64,000 nt of DNA from contig NC_067121.1 in the NCBI RefSeq assembly GCF_021347895.1, positions 29,437,974 through 29,501,973 on the forward strand. The letters run 5' to 3'. Of the stretch, positions 51,134 through 64,000 are shown one piece after another. Each line of letters begins with the position of its first letter. Within the stretch, counting starts at the first letter, position 1. Source of the DNA: Acanthochromis polyacanthus (lineage: Eukaryota; Chordata; Actinopteri; Pomacentridae). The notes under the pieces are model-generated. The model was not told the origin of the DNA and searched no databases. It saw nothing but the letters and a program-made list of their open reading frames with translations. Both the position numbers and the translations under genes were made by a program.

Positions 51134-51883
51134 CACTGCAGTGCCAGCATCCAGCTGGCATATTTATCACCAGCAATGCTCACTGTGGTGGCCCCCTGCT
51201 AATGCTAGCTTTGCCTTTTCTGCACCTACTATTAAGTGGAAAGTCCCCCTGTTAGTGCTGGGCTTTGATTAATTGGTAGTTTAGATGGTGGGGAATAGCG
51301 TCCATAGATAATATCAGGCTGCACCTACACCTGCAGCTGCATTGTTTAACAACATCCTGACTGCGCTGTTTGTGTGAAATAGCCCATTATCTGGTCTGGT
51401 TAGACTTAAGCTGATAAGTATGTGTGTACATGTTCTGTGTATCTGTGTGTGAATGTGAACATGTATGTAGATTTCTGGTACTCATTTTCTCTGTTTAAAC
51501 CTTGAAAATATGGAATATAGAGTTATAGTGAGTAGAGTTACAGTTTTCACTTGAATTCTATCTATTTTGTTCAGCTATCTCATTAGATTTAGTTGCTAAG
51601 CAGCAACATACGACTCAGAAACCATTGGTGTTATAGTGATAAGTCATAAATACAATACTATCTATTGCGGCTAAATATAGACACTGAAAATACAGAAAGT
51701 CAACATGAATTTAAGTAATAGTTGTTCTCTTTATTCCTTTGTATAATACTATAATAGAAGTATAAAATGATAATTCAGAATTACTATGTGACAATAGTCA
51801 GTGTTTGTGCAAATGTGTTAACTGTGTTAATTTAACATTGTCTTTTCTCATATCTTCTTTCATGTCTTTTTCTCTCACTGTAG

Positions 51884-51979
51884 GAATCTTCATACTCATT
51901 TGCACTGAAATGCCTTATCAGCCTTTCCACTGTTATATTGCTTGGTCTTATAATAATGTACCATGCCCGGGAAATCCAG
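51884..51979 (+). CDS. kcnn1: kcnn1 (SK1) exon 3: S2
   Basis: 32 codons, phase 0 at both ends, acceptor CTCACTGTAG and donor ATCCAG|GTGAGT. It encodes ESSYSFALK, then S2 ([17 protein letters not shown], about residues 580-596) and HAREIQ, leading into the S2-S3 loop. YSFALK and YHAREIQ fit KCNN1 (YSFALK, YHAREIQ) better than KCNN3 (FSLALK, YHTREVQ). The exon is small but fully explained by the family alignment, and the frame joins perfectly on both sides. Confidence 0.95.
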
Positions 51980-63564
<11,585 letters not shown>

Positions 63565-63706
63565 GTATCATGACAAACAGGAAGTGACCAGTAACTTCCT
63601 GGGAGCTATGTGGCTCATCTCGATCACCTTCCTCTCTATTGGCTACGGTGACATGGTACCACACACGTACTGTGGGAAAGGCGTGTGTCTGCTTACAGGG
63701 ATCATG
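63565..63706 (+). CDS. kcnn1: kcnn1 (SK1) exon 5: pore loop
   Basis: One base completing the split Arg plus 47 codons; acceptor GTTGCTTCAG, donor ATCATG|GTAGGT, ending in phase 0. It encodes [20 protein letters not shown] and [16 protein letters not shown], then [11 protein letters not shown]. The potassium selectivity filter GYG is at 63641-63649 (residues 768-770) with Asp 771. YHDKQEV and VPHTYC match KCNN1 (KCNN2 has YHDQQDV and VPNTYC). The His at 63662-63664 is the outer-pore position that differs between SK1/SK3 (His) and SK2 (Asn). The next exon, starting with GAGCTALVVAVVARKLELT in the family, is outside the window. So S6, the calmodulin-binding domain and the coiled coil are not seen. 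Confidence 0.96.
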
Positions 63707-63865
63707 GTAGGTTCCTGTTGTCTTCTTTCAGATAAAATTCTTACCAGACAACTTTGACAAGAGCAGAACTAAACCTTGACTCCGCTACACTCACTGCCAC
63801 CTTTATTCAATGACAGAACTTCCTGCAAAAAGAACTTTGAATATGTAGTTTTGTCTGCAATCAAC

Positions 63866-64000
63866 TAGGGCTGGCCCGAATAGTGGTTTCTGGCCTCCGG
63901 ATATTCGGGCCCTATTAAAGACGAATATCCGAATATTTCTTTCCGCCCCGTAACATCCGACGGGGGGGTGGGGCCTGTGGCGGAGACGCCCGAATATTCG
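63866..64000. mobile_element. hAT-like MITE, second copy, cut by the window edge
   Basis: It begins TAGGGCTGGCCCGAATAGTG and continues with GTTTCTGGCCTCCGGATATTCG. This is nearly the exact inverse of the right half of the element at 50114-50289. It lies in the intron after exon 5 and runs past 64000, so its other end and target duplication cannot be checked. Confidence 0.75.

Larger units (their letters stand above)
48146..51883 (+). other. kcnn1: kcnn1 intron 2 (3.7 kb)
   Basis: Bounded by GTGGGT and TCTCTCACTGTAG. It contains the minisatellite, the hAT-like MITE and the CA microsatellite listed separately. No embedded gene is seen. Confidence 0.85.

Overview
The window is vertebrate genomic DNA, almost certainly from a ray-finned (teleost) fish. 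It contains a spliced gene with GT-AG introns, long non-coding stretches, many CA/GT microsatellites, and dispersed repeats of types I know from teleost genomes: Tc1/mariner-type MITEs, a tRNA-headed SINE with an (ATGG)n tail, an L2-type LINE 3' end, and hAT-like and piggyBac-like MITEs. I see no prokaryotic genes, no CRISPR array and no second protein-coding gene.

The one gene I can support is the 5' and central part of a small-conductance calcium-activated potassium channel (SK channel) on the + strand. Five coding exons fit together in frame: 20547-21782, 47672-48145, 51884-51979, 52768-53186 and 63565-63706. Together they give 789 residues: a 412-residue low-complexity, polyglutamine-rich N-terminus, then the cytoplasmic pre-S1 region, S1 to S5, and the pore loop with the GYGD filter. 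S6, the calmodulin-binding domain and the C-terminus lie beyond the right edge. Diagnostic residues ([54 protein letters not shown]) fit KCNN1 (SK1) better than KCNN2 or KCNN3 as I remember those proteins, so I call it kcnn1-like. Fish carry extra paralogues, and I cannot say a or b.

Layout: 1-20264 is non-coding upstream DNA. It holds a diverged ~300-bp tandem repeat (3590-4440), a candidate non-coding first exon or promoter (about 10000-10963), two degenerate Tc1/mariner-type elements (13319-13631 and 15095-15603), a full-length SINE (14624-14970) and an L2-type LINE fragment carrying a nested SINE/RTE tail (18012-19265). 20265-20546 is the probable 5' UTR with two upstream ORFs. Intron 1 (21783-47671, 25.9 kb) separates the polyQ N-terminus from the channel core and holds most of the unexplained repeat structures. 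Intron 2 (48146-51883) carries a 26-28-bp minisatellite, a hAT-like MITE and a long CA tract. Intron 3 is short (788 bp). Intron 4 (53187-63564, 10.4 kb) is mostly featureless to the eye. A second copy of the hAT-like MITE starts at 63866 and runs off the end.

The most interesting points are the long polyQ N-terminus on an SK1-type channel, with a separate internal Met (47756) matching the usual short SK1 start; the uORF arrangement; the short hAT-like MITE family built from GAATATCCG-type motifs; and several perfect inverted repeats in intron 1. I found no clear evidence of a wholly new biological system.
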